DNA of 29,474 bases. Origin: Oscillospiraceae bacterium. GTDB taxonomy: Bacteria > Bacillota_A > Clostridia > Oscillospirales > Oscillospiraceae. The position numbers and the translations under genes were made by a program. The stretch is from positions 1 through 29,474 of the forward strand of contig JAILOS010000059.1 in NCBI GenBank assembly GCA_024690695.1, given 5' to 3'. Below are positions 9,501 through 15,673 of the stretch, piece by piece (position 1 is the stretch's first letter; each line of letters begins with the position of its first letter). The notes beneath the pieces are model-generated. The model saw nothing but the letters and a program-made list of their open reading frames with translations. It made no database searches and had not been told where the DNA came from.

Positions 9501-11334
9501 TAACGCCGACGGGACCTACAGCGTTGCCTATGACTTCGGCGGCGAGAACAACGGCATCGTCGAAGATGCCGGCAAGTGGGAGCGCGTGTCCGACACCGAG
9601 CTCAAGCTGAAATCCGACGGCGGCGCGGAGATCCCCGTGACTCTCGCGGACGGCAAGTGGAGCTGCGAGGTCACCGAGCCCAACACCTCCACCGTCTGCC
9701 ATCCCTCCATCGAGGCCGGCGGCGGCGCGGCCGCGGAGCCGGCTCAGCCGGAGACCGTGACCTATATGGTCGTCTTCACCGACGCCGAGGGCGTGATCTA
9801 TGACGCGGTCGAGACCACGGACGCAAGCTGCGTCCCCGAAACCGGGATCCCGACGAAGGAAGGCTGCGCCTTCGCCGGCTGGCAGACCCGACCCGTCGTC
9901 ACGAAGGACGATCTGATTTACGGCGTTTCTCCCTATGAGGTGCCGATCGGCGCCAGCAGCCTCTACGGCGGAGCCGGCACGGCCATCACCGATCTGGAGA
10001 GCTTGAGCGGCACCATGCTCCTGCTCTACGCCCGCTGGGTCGAGCCCACCGAGATCCGCACGGCCGACGAACTCAAAGCCATGGCGGACGACCTCTGCGG
10101 CAGCTACGTTCTGGCCGCGGACGTCGACCTCACCGGCGAGAACTGGACCCCCGTCGGCATGTACTTCTCCAACTACGAGACCGTCAACGCCCCCTACTGG
10201 ACCTACGCCTTCCGGGGCAGCTTCGACGGCGCGGGACATACGATCAGGGGCCTGACGATCAATGTGGACGGCTACGCCTCCCGCTGCGCGGAGTACGACT
10301 GGAGCCGTGCCGTCACGCGCAACGACGGCGAGGCCCTCGGCAGCGACGTGGCCTTCTTCGGCTCGACGGCCAGGGCGGTCATCCGCGACGTGGTCTTCGA
10401 GGGCGCTTCCGTGACCGTGCGCTCCGACAACGACGCGACGCCCTACGTCGCCGTCGTCAACGGCTTTGACCTCTCGAGCACGATGACCGGCGTCCGCGTT
10501 TCGAACGCCGCCGTCGCCGTCACCGCAAACGACGCGAACATGGAGCAGCGCCAGGGCACCTGGGCGGCGGTCTCCGCCTTCTGCGCGGGCGGCTGGAGCA
10601 CGACGATCGAGAACTGCTCGGTCGAGGCCTCCGCCGTTAGCCTCAACGGCAGACTGACGAAGGCGCACGGCGCGGAATACTACGTCGGCGGCATGCTCGG
10701 CGAGGGCTACGCCTTCATGAACGGCAACGGCGCGAAGGCCGCCATCAGCGTGGACGTCGAGGACGCCTGCGCGGCAGGGGAGGACGCCGAGCTCGTCGTC
10801 AACGTCGGCGGCATGGGCGGCACCAACACCACCCAGACCAGGGGCGAGTACGACACGACCATCGACCTGCGCGTCGTCAAGCCCGCGGGCCGGACCACGC
10901 TCTCCGTCGGCGGCCTGACCGGCTCCCAGCGCTATCAGATCGCCGAGGACAACGACGTCAAGGCGGTCATCCGCTCCGAACTTACGCTCGACGAGGCCAA
11001 CAGCAGGGTCTACGTCGGCAAGGTCATCGGCAGCACGAACGTGCCCTACTGCATCGTGCAGCTGATCTTTGCCGCGCCCGGCGACGTCGCCTGGTCCGGC
11101 TGCCGGAACAACCGCTCCGAGGTGACGTACAACGGCGAGGCCGTGACGCTCGAGAAGGGCGAGACGCTGACCGTCGGCGGCGAGAAGCTGCTGTATATCG
11201 CCAACGGCGACGTGACCGACGAGGCCACCGGCGTGACCTACGCGGGCAATATCGACGCGGTGATCGCCGAGTTCGGCTCCGCCGTGCCCGCGTCCTTTCT
11301 GCAGAAGGCCGTGATCGTGCTCGTGGACGGCTGA
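6583..11334 (+). CDS. Membrane-tethered GH3 glycosidase (reversed domain order) fused to InlB-type and GLUG-like extracellular domains
   Basis: The start at 6583 is chosen because AAGAAGGAGAG lies about 9 bases upstream and MKKR plus a hydrophobic helix follows. Longer in-frame starts have no SD. The product is 1,583 residues. An N-terminal membrane anchor is followed by GH3_C with acid/base candidate E193 (GGEGGD), then a fibronectin-III-like domain and the barrel with nucleophile D789 (VVTDS). Two membrane helices follow at about 857-880 and 888-908, joined by a short basic loop. After these come an acidic Gln/Pro-rich linker (about 917-956), an unassigned beta-rich stretch, an InlB/Listeria-Bacteroides-type repeat (about 1061-1148, ending YARW) and a GLUG-like beta-helix region that starts near residue 1188 (RGSFDGAGHTIRGL). 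Both the enzyme and the C-terminal domains should face outside. No LPXTG motif is seen. Likely role: trimming glycosides at the cell surface, with the C-terminal part for adhesion or substrate capture (inference). Confidence 0.88.
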   Translation: MKKRSVILLAILLVVTLAVNIACGSLNSMITAWMGVNLNPLITGSKATGSADILSVPEATAQSLAMAESLEAEGVVLLRNENGALPLAAGSKVNLFGYASVDPIYGGTGSGSGDTSANVDVVKGLTNAGLEVNQELVKFYQNAGVSRPKQGGYTGSNFTPAEVPASAYTDALWQQAKDFSDVAIVVISRIGGEGGDLPQDMYAAGYSQTDDGRHYLELTQDEADLLALVKAQGFAKTVVLINSSNAMELGFLEDGVDAALWVGSPGAVGFNAVGRALTGEVNPSGRLVDTYAYDLSTAPAFWNAGDFTYSNLTSRHYVEYAEGIYVGYRYYETAAADGFIDYGSTVQYPFGYGLSYTSFEQSIEAYSDGGGTIAMQVKVTNTGSAAGKDAVQVYYTAPYTKGGVEKAHVVLAGFAKTKLLEPGESETVTIAFTAEDMASFDAFGAGCYVLEAGDYEIKLMRNAHELIDSRSYTVPETLVYGEGNPRSTDKTAAVAHFADVQDGQITVYVSRSDWAGTTPKTREDGKTASDAVVKAFSEKAPYEVNDADPAVVYADNGLTLEDMAGLDWNDPKWELLLQQLSDEDMATMILNGGWSTPAVASVGKPATSDLDGPAGINSLVSSLRGVSFPSEAVIGSTWNAELVEEFGRVFAAEALANGVVGLYAPGMNIHRTPFSGRNFEYYAEDGLLSGKLGAAQIRGAATQGVYCYAKHFALNDQESNRLALSVWCNEQAMRELYFKPFEITVKEGHTTAVMSSYSYLGTTWAGGSKALITDVLRGEWGFVGMVVTDSAMANTSWMDPNLAVRAGNDMMLCLMGASIDSSNNTARQAMRAACHNILYTQANSSAVQVEADNTPYWYGLVALLNAVVLSVIVLVLLKQTAFKDKKLGWVGVVTVAAILLLSALLCWFCAIKPTMKSAAPAEQTDETQPGEEQGDKQDAQPSGQGGAAPTVSPENGMELYDLADFWLGCHVNINADGTYSVAYDFGGENNGIVEDAGKWERVSDTELKLKSDGGAEIPVTLADGKWSCEVTEPNTSTVCHPSIEAGGGAAAEPAQPETVTYMVVFTDAEGVIYDAVETTDASCVPETGIPTKEGCAFAGWQTRPVVTKDDLIYGVSPYEVPIGASSLYGGAGTAITDLESLSGTMLLLYARWVEPTEIRTADELKAMADDLCGSYVLAADVDLTGENWTPVGMYFSNYETVNAPYWTYAFRGSFDGAGHTIRGLTINVDGYASRCAEYDWSRAVTRNDGEALGSDVAFFGSTARAVIRDVVFEGASVTVRSDNDATPYVAVVNGFDLSSTMTGVRVSNAAVAVTANDANMEQRQGTWAAVSAFCAGGWSTTIENCSVEASAVSLNGRLTKAHGAEYYVGGMLGEGYAFMNGNGAKAAISVDVEDACAAGEDAELVVNVGGMGGTNTTQTRGEYDTTIDLRVVKPAGRTTLSVGGLTGSQRYQIAEDNDVKAVIRSELTLDEANSRVYVGKVIGSTNVPYCIVQLIFAAPGDVAWSGCRNNRSEVTYNGEAVTLEKGETLTVGGEKLLYIANGDVTDEATGVTYAGNIDAVIAEFGSAVPASFLQKAVIVLVDG

Positions 11335-11361
11335 TCTTCCGACTCAAAACTCAAAAAACAA

Positions 11362-11393
11362 CTGCCGCCGTCTCCGTTGTGAGACGGCGGCAG
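11362..11393. terminator. Rho-independent terminator, chiefly for lysR
   Basis: A perfect 13-bp GC-rich stem (11362-11374 with 11381-11393) has a 6-base loop. On the minus strand it is followed by TTGTTTTTTG, which fits termination of the lysR transcript. On the plus strand no U-tract follows, so termination of the GH3 transcript here is less certain. Confidence 0.85.
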
Positions 11394-11421
11394 CATTCTC
11401 TTATGATCAGCTTGTCAGTCC

Positions 11422-12249
11422 TCAGCAGAGCTGCTCGAACAGAGACGTGTCCTCCTCCCTGGCGCACAGGAAAAAGCTCTGCACGGCGTTCTCCTCGAGG
11501 ATCGGCACCGAGATCCGCCCGACTCCCTTGGCCGCGGGCATGGGGCCGAGAGACGAGGTGATCAGCGGCAGCCCGGTGGACAGCGCAAGGTCCTCCAGCA
11601 CGTTCAGATCGGTCTGCTCGATGATATGGATGCCCTCGAGCGCGAACAGACGCTCCCTCCAGAAGCCGACGTTGCGGTAGGCAAGCAGCGTCAGCCCCCG
11701 CAGATCCTCTGCCGTCAGACCGTTTTTGGCGCTCAGCGGATGCCCCGGCGTCAGCTCCAGCAGAAGACGTTCCTCCACGTATTTTCGACAGAGAAGCCCC
11801 TCCGCGCCGATCGGCGAATCCGTGAGGATCAGACGAAAGTGCCCGTCCAGCAGTCCGGCGAGCAGGCGCTCGGCGTCCTGCTGCTCCTCGGCGACCGTGA
11901 AGTTTTGAAAACGCTCGCGGATCTCAAGCGACAGCAGCCACAGCGGAGCGGGCGAGGGGGCGCCGACCCGGAGGATGGACAGCCGCGCCGCGTAATCTCG
12001 GAGCTCGTGGGTAAAACGCTCGGCGTCGAGCAGCAGCGCCCGCGCGTTTTCGGCTGCGCGGAGCCCGACAGGCCCGAAGGAGAGCCGGTTCCTGCTGCGC
12101 TCGAAGAGCGTCAGCCCGAGCTCGGATTCCAGCCGCTGCATCGAGCGGCTCAGCGCGGGCTGGGAGAGATGCAGCGCTTCCGCGGCGGCGGACAGGCTGC
12201 CCGCGTCCTGAATGGCGACAAGCTGACGGAGCTGCTGAAGATCGACCAT
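11422..12249 (-). CDS. LysR-family transcriptional regulator
   Basis: This 275-residue protein begins with a winged helix-turn-helix typical of LysR proteins (about residues 3-60, with SLSAAAEALHLSQPALSRSMQRLE). A periplasmic-binding-protein-like effector domain follows from about residue 90, slightly shorter than usual for the family. The start at 12249 has GGGAGG about 7 bases upstream and an extended -10 promoter at 12301. The gene lies between two paralogous tethered GH3 genes and is divergent from the second. LysR proteins usually control the divergent neighbour, so the GH3 at 12595 is the probable target. The effector is unknown. Confidence 0.93.
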   Translation of the reverse strand: MVDLQQLRQLVAIQDAGSLSAAAEALHLSQPALSRSMQRLESELGLTLFERSRNRLSFGPVGLRAAENARALLLDAERFTHELRDYAARLSILRVGAPSPAPLWLLSLEIRERFQNFTVAEEQQDAERLLAGLLDGHFRLILTDSPIGAEGLLCRKYVEERLLLELTPGHPLSAKNGLTAEDLRGLTLLAYRNVGFWRERLFALEGIHIIEQTDLNVLEDLALSTGLPLITSSLGPMPAAKGVGRISVPILEENAVQSFFLCAREEDTSLFEQLC

Positions 12250-12300
12250 GACGAAGCCTCCCGTATCGCGGCCGCAGAGCGGCCCCCGGTATTCATCAGC

Positions 12301-12329
12301 ATTATAGCACGTGTACGCCGGGATGAAAA
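12301..12329 (-). promoter_or_regulatory. lysR promoter (extended -10)
   Basis: On the minus strand TGCTATAAT gives a consensus extended -10, with TATAAT as the complement of 12301-12306. A weak -35, TTTTCA, lies 17 bases upstream (complement of 12324-12329). The lysR start is about 50 bases downstream. Confidence 0.65.
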
Positions 12330-12473
12330 GAAAAACGACAAAAAATACAAATATTTATAAGAATTGAATAAACTCAAAGTATCCTCCTAAAAAAGCAGCC
12401 CTTTCTGGGTGATTTTTTACAAGAAACACCAAACCGGTATGCAAACAGCGCATAGCCGCATGCGTTATTCTTA

Positions 12474-12503
12474 TTGTACATATTGTAAAATCTTTGTTAA
12501 TAT
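12474..12503 (+). promoter_or_regulatory. Candidate promoter of the second tethered GH3
   Basis: TTGTAC at 12474-12479 and TAATAT at 12498-12503 are separated by 18 bases within an AT-rich stretch. An overlapping TATAAA at 12503-12508 is an alternative -10. The placement fits the ATG at 12553. Confidence 0.4.
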
Positions 12504-12552
12504 ATAAACAGGAGGTCTGTAATAGATCGACATAAAAGGAGGAGGAAAAAGA

Positions 12553-12594
12553 ATGAGCAAACAACCCATGAGCAGCAAGTAGTTCTCAGCGATT
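12553..12594 (+). other. Original-looking 5' end of the GH3 gene, cut by an in-frame TAG
   Basis: An ideal SD (AGGAGG, about 12539-12544) precedes the ATG at 12553. The frame reads MSKQPMSSK, then TAG at 12580-12582, then FSAI, and continues without break into the GH3 membrane anchor. A single change from AAG to TAG would create this stop. The positively charged leader expected before a membrane anchor lies on the upstream side of the stop. The alternatives are a sequence error, a true nonsense mutation, readthrough, or a short leader peptide followed by reinitiation at GTG 12595. Confidence 0.75.
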
Positions 12595-15441
12595 GTGATC
12601 CCGATCGTCATCGTCCTGCTGGTGCTGGTGGTTGGAGCGAATATCGGAGCCAATATGTTCGATTCGTTCCTTGATCACTATCTCGGCGGGAACCCCTATG
12701 ACATCATCGCGATCTCAGGCAGCGAGAACTGGGACACGAACTACTATCAGGGTAAGTATGCGAGCAAGGAGGAGGCCACGAAGGCAGGCGAAGCCTTTGT
12801 GACCGAGATTGGCAACGAGGGCATCGTTCTGCTGAAGAACAACGGTGCGCTCCCGCTTGCCGGAAACGAAACCATCAGCCTGATCGGCCGCTATGCGGCG
12901 GATCCGATCTACGGCGGCGCCGGTTCCGGCACGGTTGATCCCGCGACCTGCCAGAACTTCTACAAGGGCATTTCCGCAGCCGGCTTTACGATCAACGAGA
13001 CGGCTTACAAGTGGATCGAGGCGAATTATGCGAACTATCCGAAAGCCAACATCGTCATGGACAGCCCGCAGACCTCGGCGTACTACATCGGTGAGATTCC
13101 CTTCGCCGATTACTCGGCCGATGCGCAGGCTTCTCTCTCCGGAACGACGGCGGTCGTCGTCCTGGGCAGAGGCGGCGGCGAGGGCGGCGACCTCTCGCGC
13201 GACCTTCTGGGCACGCTCAATTCCAAGCTGTCCGAAAACTTTACGCCGAACGCGGAGACCGCGAATTACGTGGAAGGCCAGCATCAGCTGGAGCTGTGCA
13301 AGGAAGAGCTTGATCTGATCGCGGCCGCGAAGAAAAACTGCGACAAGGTCATCGTCGTTCTGAACGCCTCCACGACGATGGAGCTTGGGCCGCTGATGTC
13401 CGGTGAATACGAGGTCGACGCGATCCTTGCCGCCGGTTCGATCGGCTCCACCGCCGCGAACGCGGTCGGCAACGTGCTCGCCGGCACCGTCAACCCGTCC
13501 GGCCGCACGGTGGACACCTGGGTCGCGGACTTCACCAAGGACCCCGTGTTCAACAACTTCGGCTCGACGCAGTATACCGACGTCTCCGGCTACTATGCCG
13601 CCAACGAGGGCGACACCGCTTACTTCATCGAGTACGAGGAAGGCATCTACGTCGGCTACCGCTACTATGAGACGGCCTACGTCGAGGCGCTCAACGGCAA
13701 CTATCCGGGCTTCGACTATGACGCCGCCGTCGTGTTCCCCTTCGGCTACGGCCTCAGCTACACGACCTTTGAAGAGACGCTCGATTCCGTGAAGACGGAG
13801 GGCGACAACGTCGTGGCGACGGTGACCGTGAAGAACGCCGGCTCCGTGGCCGGCAAGGACGTGGTCGAGCTCTACTACACCGCGCCCTACACGAAGGGCG
13901 GCGTTGAGAAGAGCGCCGTTGTGCTCGGCCAGTTTGAAAAGACCGGCCTTCTCGAGCCCGGCGCGAGCGAGACGCTGACGCTGACCTACCCGATCAAGGC
14001 CATGTCCTCCTGGGATATGACGAAGGCCGCTTACGTTCTGGACGCGGGCGAATACGTCATCTCTCTGCGCAGCAACAGCCACGACGTGATCGACGAGCAG
14101 ACGCTGAATCTCTCCGCCGAGACCTACAAGACCGACGAGGCGACCGGCCACGAATACAGCGCGCTGTTCCAGGACACGACCGACTACATGAACAACAACT
14201 GCACCAACCTCAGCCGCGCGGACTTTGCGGGGACCTTCCCGACCAAGCCCGAGCCGAAGACCGCCGCTTCCGTCGGTCTGAGCTTTGAGCAGTACGATCC
14301 CGCCCAGCATGCGGATCCGGCGGATGAAATGCCGACGCTCGGCGCCGACAACGGCATCCAGCTGATCGACCTGCGCGGCAAGGCGAAGGACGATCCGCTC
14401 TGGGAGGATCTCCTGGACGAGCTCACGGTGGACGACATGAAGGCCGTGATTAACGACGGCGCCTACAACACCGCCGAGATCCCCGCGATCGGCAAGCCCT
14501 CCACCTCCGACCCGGACGGCCCGCAGGGCTTCACCTCGCTGTTCGGCTCCACCGGCAACTGCGCCTACTGCTCCGAGGTCCTGATGGCGCAGACCTGGAA
14601 CAAGGAGCTGATGCACGAGCTCGGCAACATGATCGGCGAAGAGGCGCTGGCCTCCGGCTACAACGGCTGGTACGCGCCTGCTGCGAACACGCACCGCTCG
14701 CCCTTTGCGGGCCGCAACTTTGAGTATTACTCCGAGGACGGCACGCTGGCGGGCTACCTGATGACCGAGGTCGTCTCCGGCGCCGCCGACAAGGGCTGCT
14801 ACGGCTACATCAAGCACTTCTGCATGAACGACATGGAGACCACGCGTACCGCGCACATCTGCACCTGGGCCAACGAGCAGGCGATCCGTGAGATCTACCT
14901 GAAGCCCTTCGAGCTGTGCGTCAAGAACGCGAAGACGACGCTGAAGTACATCGCGGACGAGAACGGAACGCTCGCTTCCGTCGAATGGCCGGGCTGCACC
15001 GCCGTGATGAGCTCGTTCAACTACATCGGCGCCACCTGGGCCGGCGGCCGCGAGTCCCTGATGACCGGCATCCTCCGCAACGAGTGGGGCTTCCAGGGCT
15101 TCGCGATCACGGACTTCAACCTCTATCCCTACATGCACAAGAACCAGGGCGTCGCCGCCGGCACCGACCAGATGCTGACCTACTCGGCCTGGAGCGGCGA
15201 TATCGCCGATACGACGAGCGCTACCGCCGTCAAGAATATGCGCAACGCGATGCATAACATCCTGTTTACCGTCGCGAACTCCAACGCCATGAACGAAGTC
15301 GCCCCCGGCAGCAAGTTCGTCTATCATCCCGCAACCTGGCAGATCATTCTCTGGATCGTGTCCGCCGCGCTGGTGCTGGTCGCCGCGTTCCTGGTCTATC
15401 TGCTGATCCGCAAAAAGGGCAAGGAAAAGAAACAAGCCTGA
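12595..15441 (+). CDS. Membrane-tethered GH3 glycosidase with reversed domain order (start disturbed by TAG)
   Basis: The longest open frame begins at GTG 12595, which has no SD. The better start, at 12553, is cut off by TAG 12580. From GTG the protein has 948 residues; without the stop it would have 962. The order is a hydrophobic anchor (about 1-20), GH3_C with acid/base candidate E196 (GGGEGGD), a fibronectin-III-like domain, and the barrel with nucleophile D840 (AITDF). A C-terminal helix (about 912-937) ends in a basic RKKGKEKK tail. Both ends would be in the membrane with the enzyme outside. It is clearly a paralogue of the protein at 6583, for example in TAPYTKGGVEK. The rest of the frame is intact, so the gene is either functional or only recently inactivated. 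Its probable role is extracellular trimming of glycosides. Confidence 0.85.
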   Translation: MIPIVIVLLVLVVGANIGANMFDSFLDHYLGGNPYDIIAISGSENWDTNYYQGKYASKEEATKAGEAFVTEIGNEGIVLLKNNGALPLAGNETISLIGRYAADPIYGGAGSGTVDPATCQNFYKGISAAGFTINETAYKWIEANYANYPKANIVMDSPQTSAYYIGEIPFADYSADAQASLSGTTAVVVLGRGGGEGGDLSRDLLGTLNSKLSENFTPNAETANYVEGQHQLELCKEELDLIAAAKKNCDKVIVVLNASTTMELGPLMSGEYEVDAILAAGSIGSTAANAVGNVLAGTVNPSGRTVDTWVADFTKDPVFNNFGSTQYTDVSGYYAANEGDTAYFIEYEEGIYVGYRYYETAYVEALNGNYPGFDYDAAVVFPFGYGLSYTTFEETLDSVKTEGDNVVATVTVKNAGSVAGKDVVELYYTAPYTKGGVEKSAVVLGQFEKTGLLEPGASETLTLTYPIKAMSSWDMTKAAYVLDAGEYVISLRSNSHDVIDEQTLNLSAETYKTDEATGHEYSALFQDTTDYMNNNCTNLSRADFAGTFPTKPEPKTAASVGLSFEQYDPAQHADPADEMPTLGADNGIQLIDLRGKAKDDPLWEDLLDELTVDDMKAVINDGAYNTAEIPAIGKPSTSDPDGPQGFTSLFGSTGNCAYCSEVLMAQTWNKELMHELGNMIGEEALASGYNGWYAPAANTHRSPFAGRNFEYYSEDGTLAGYLMTEVVSGAADKGCYGYIKHFCMNDMETTRTAHICTWANEQAIREIYLKPFELCVKNAKTTLKYIADENGTLASVEWPGCTAVMSSFNYIGATWAGGRESLMTGILRNEWGFQGFAITDFNLYPYMHKNQGVAAGTDQMLTYSAWSGDIADTTSATAVKNMRNAMHNILFTVANSNAMNEVAPGSKFVYHPATWQIILWIVSAALVLVAAFLVYLLIRKKGKEKKQA

Positions 15442-15466
15442 GCCGCCCTGCAGATCTGAATTCAAG

Positions 15467-15507
15467 GGGGCTGTCGCCTTCTCCGTCCGGGGGACGGCGA
15501 CAGCCCC
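15467..15507 (+). terminator. Probable terminator after the second tethered GH3
   Basis: A perfect 12-bp GC-rich stem (15467-15478 with 15496-15507) begins about 25 bases after the stop codon. No U-tract follows directly. T-runs occur only further on, at about 15524 and 15534, so it may be a weak terminator or an RNA 3'-end structure. Confidence 0.5.
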
Positions 15508-15538
15508 TGCGTCATACCCGGCGTTTTTTCGGCTTTTT

Positions 15539-15581
15539 TGTTCTGTAAACAGTTTTTTCTACGGAAGAATTATGATATACT
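15539..15581 (+). promoter_or_regulatory. Promoter with TetR-site-like motif before the cytoplasmic GH3 operon
   Basis: A -10 box TATACT lies at 15576-15581 (an overlapping TATGAT is at 15571). The T-rich stretch 15553-15558 lies at -35 distance. Directly upstream, TGTTCTGTAAACA at 15539-15551 matches 12 of 13 positions of TGTTCTGTACACA, the minus-strand reading of the palindrome next to tetR. A CTGT-AA-ACAG dyad lies within it. It may be a second site for the same regulator. Confidence 0.45.
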
Positions 15582-15673
15582 GACAGCGGCAAAACACGTG
15601 AGATCAGCCCGTGTCCGCAAGCGGGGCGCGGGCCGCGCAGACGAAGAAAAGCGGTAAAGGAGGAATGATCATC

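Larger units (their letters stand above)
12250..12552. other. AT-rich divergent regulatory region between lysR and the second tethered GH3
   Basis: These 303 bases hold no credible gene. They are distinctly richer in A and T than the flanking coding DNA, especially from about 12325. They contain the lysR promoter on the minus strand, a candidate plus-strand promoter at 12474 and a CGCAT/ATGCG dyad near 12449-12464. A strong SD (AGGAGG) lies just before the GH3 ATG at 12553. LysR binding sites are expected here, but no single site stands out. Confidence 0.6.

Noticed and set aside
6544..10668. 1,374-codon open frame on the minus strand across the large GH3
   Set aside because: It is an antisense shadow caused by the GC-rich third positions of the true gene. 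The translation is rich in Arg, Gly, Val and Asp with no domain, and there is no SD. The same holds for the long minus frames at 12715-15465, 15512-18241, 18238-20142 and 3771-5267.
12150..12377. Minus-strand frame starting at TTG 12377 behind an AGGAGG
   Set aside because: The SD match is good, but the frame runs out of phase through the lysR start and its translation has no recognisable pattern. It also begins upstream of the lysR promoter.
12580..12582. Reassignment of TAG to an amino acid in this organism
   Set aside because: TAG ends the small genes at 18287 and 25560 in the right places, and only one gene in the window has an internal TAG. A local event is more likely.
6413..15558. Exact 12-base match AAACAGTTTTTT upstream of tetR (minus, 6413-6424) and upstream of the GH3 at 15674 (plus, 15547-15558)
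   Set aside because: Half of it is a T-run, and its position relative to the two promoters differs. It is probably coincidental, unlike the neighbouring TGTTCTGT motif.
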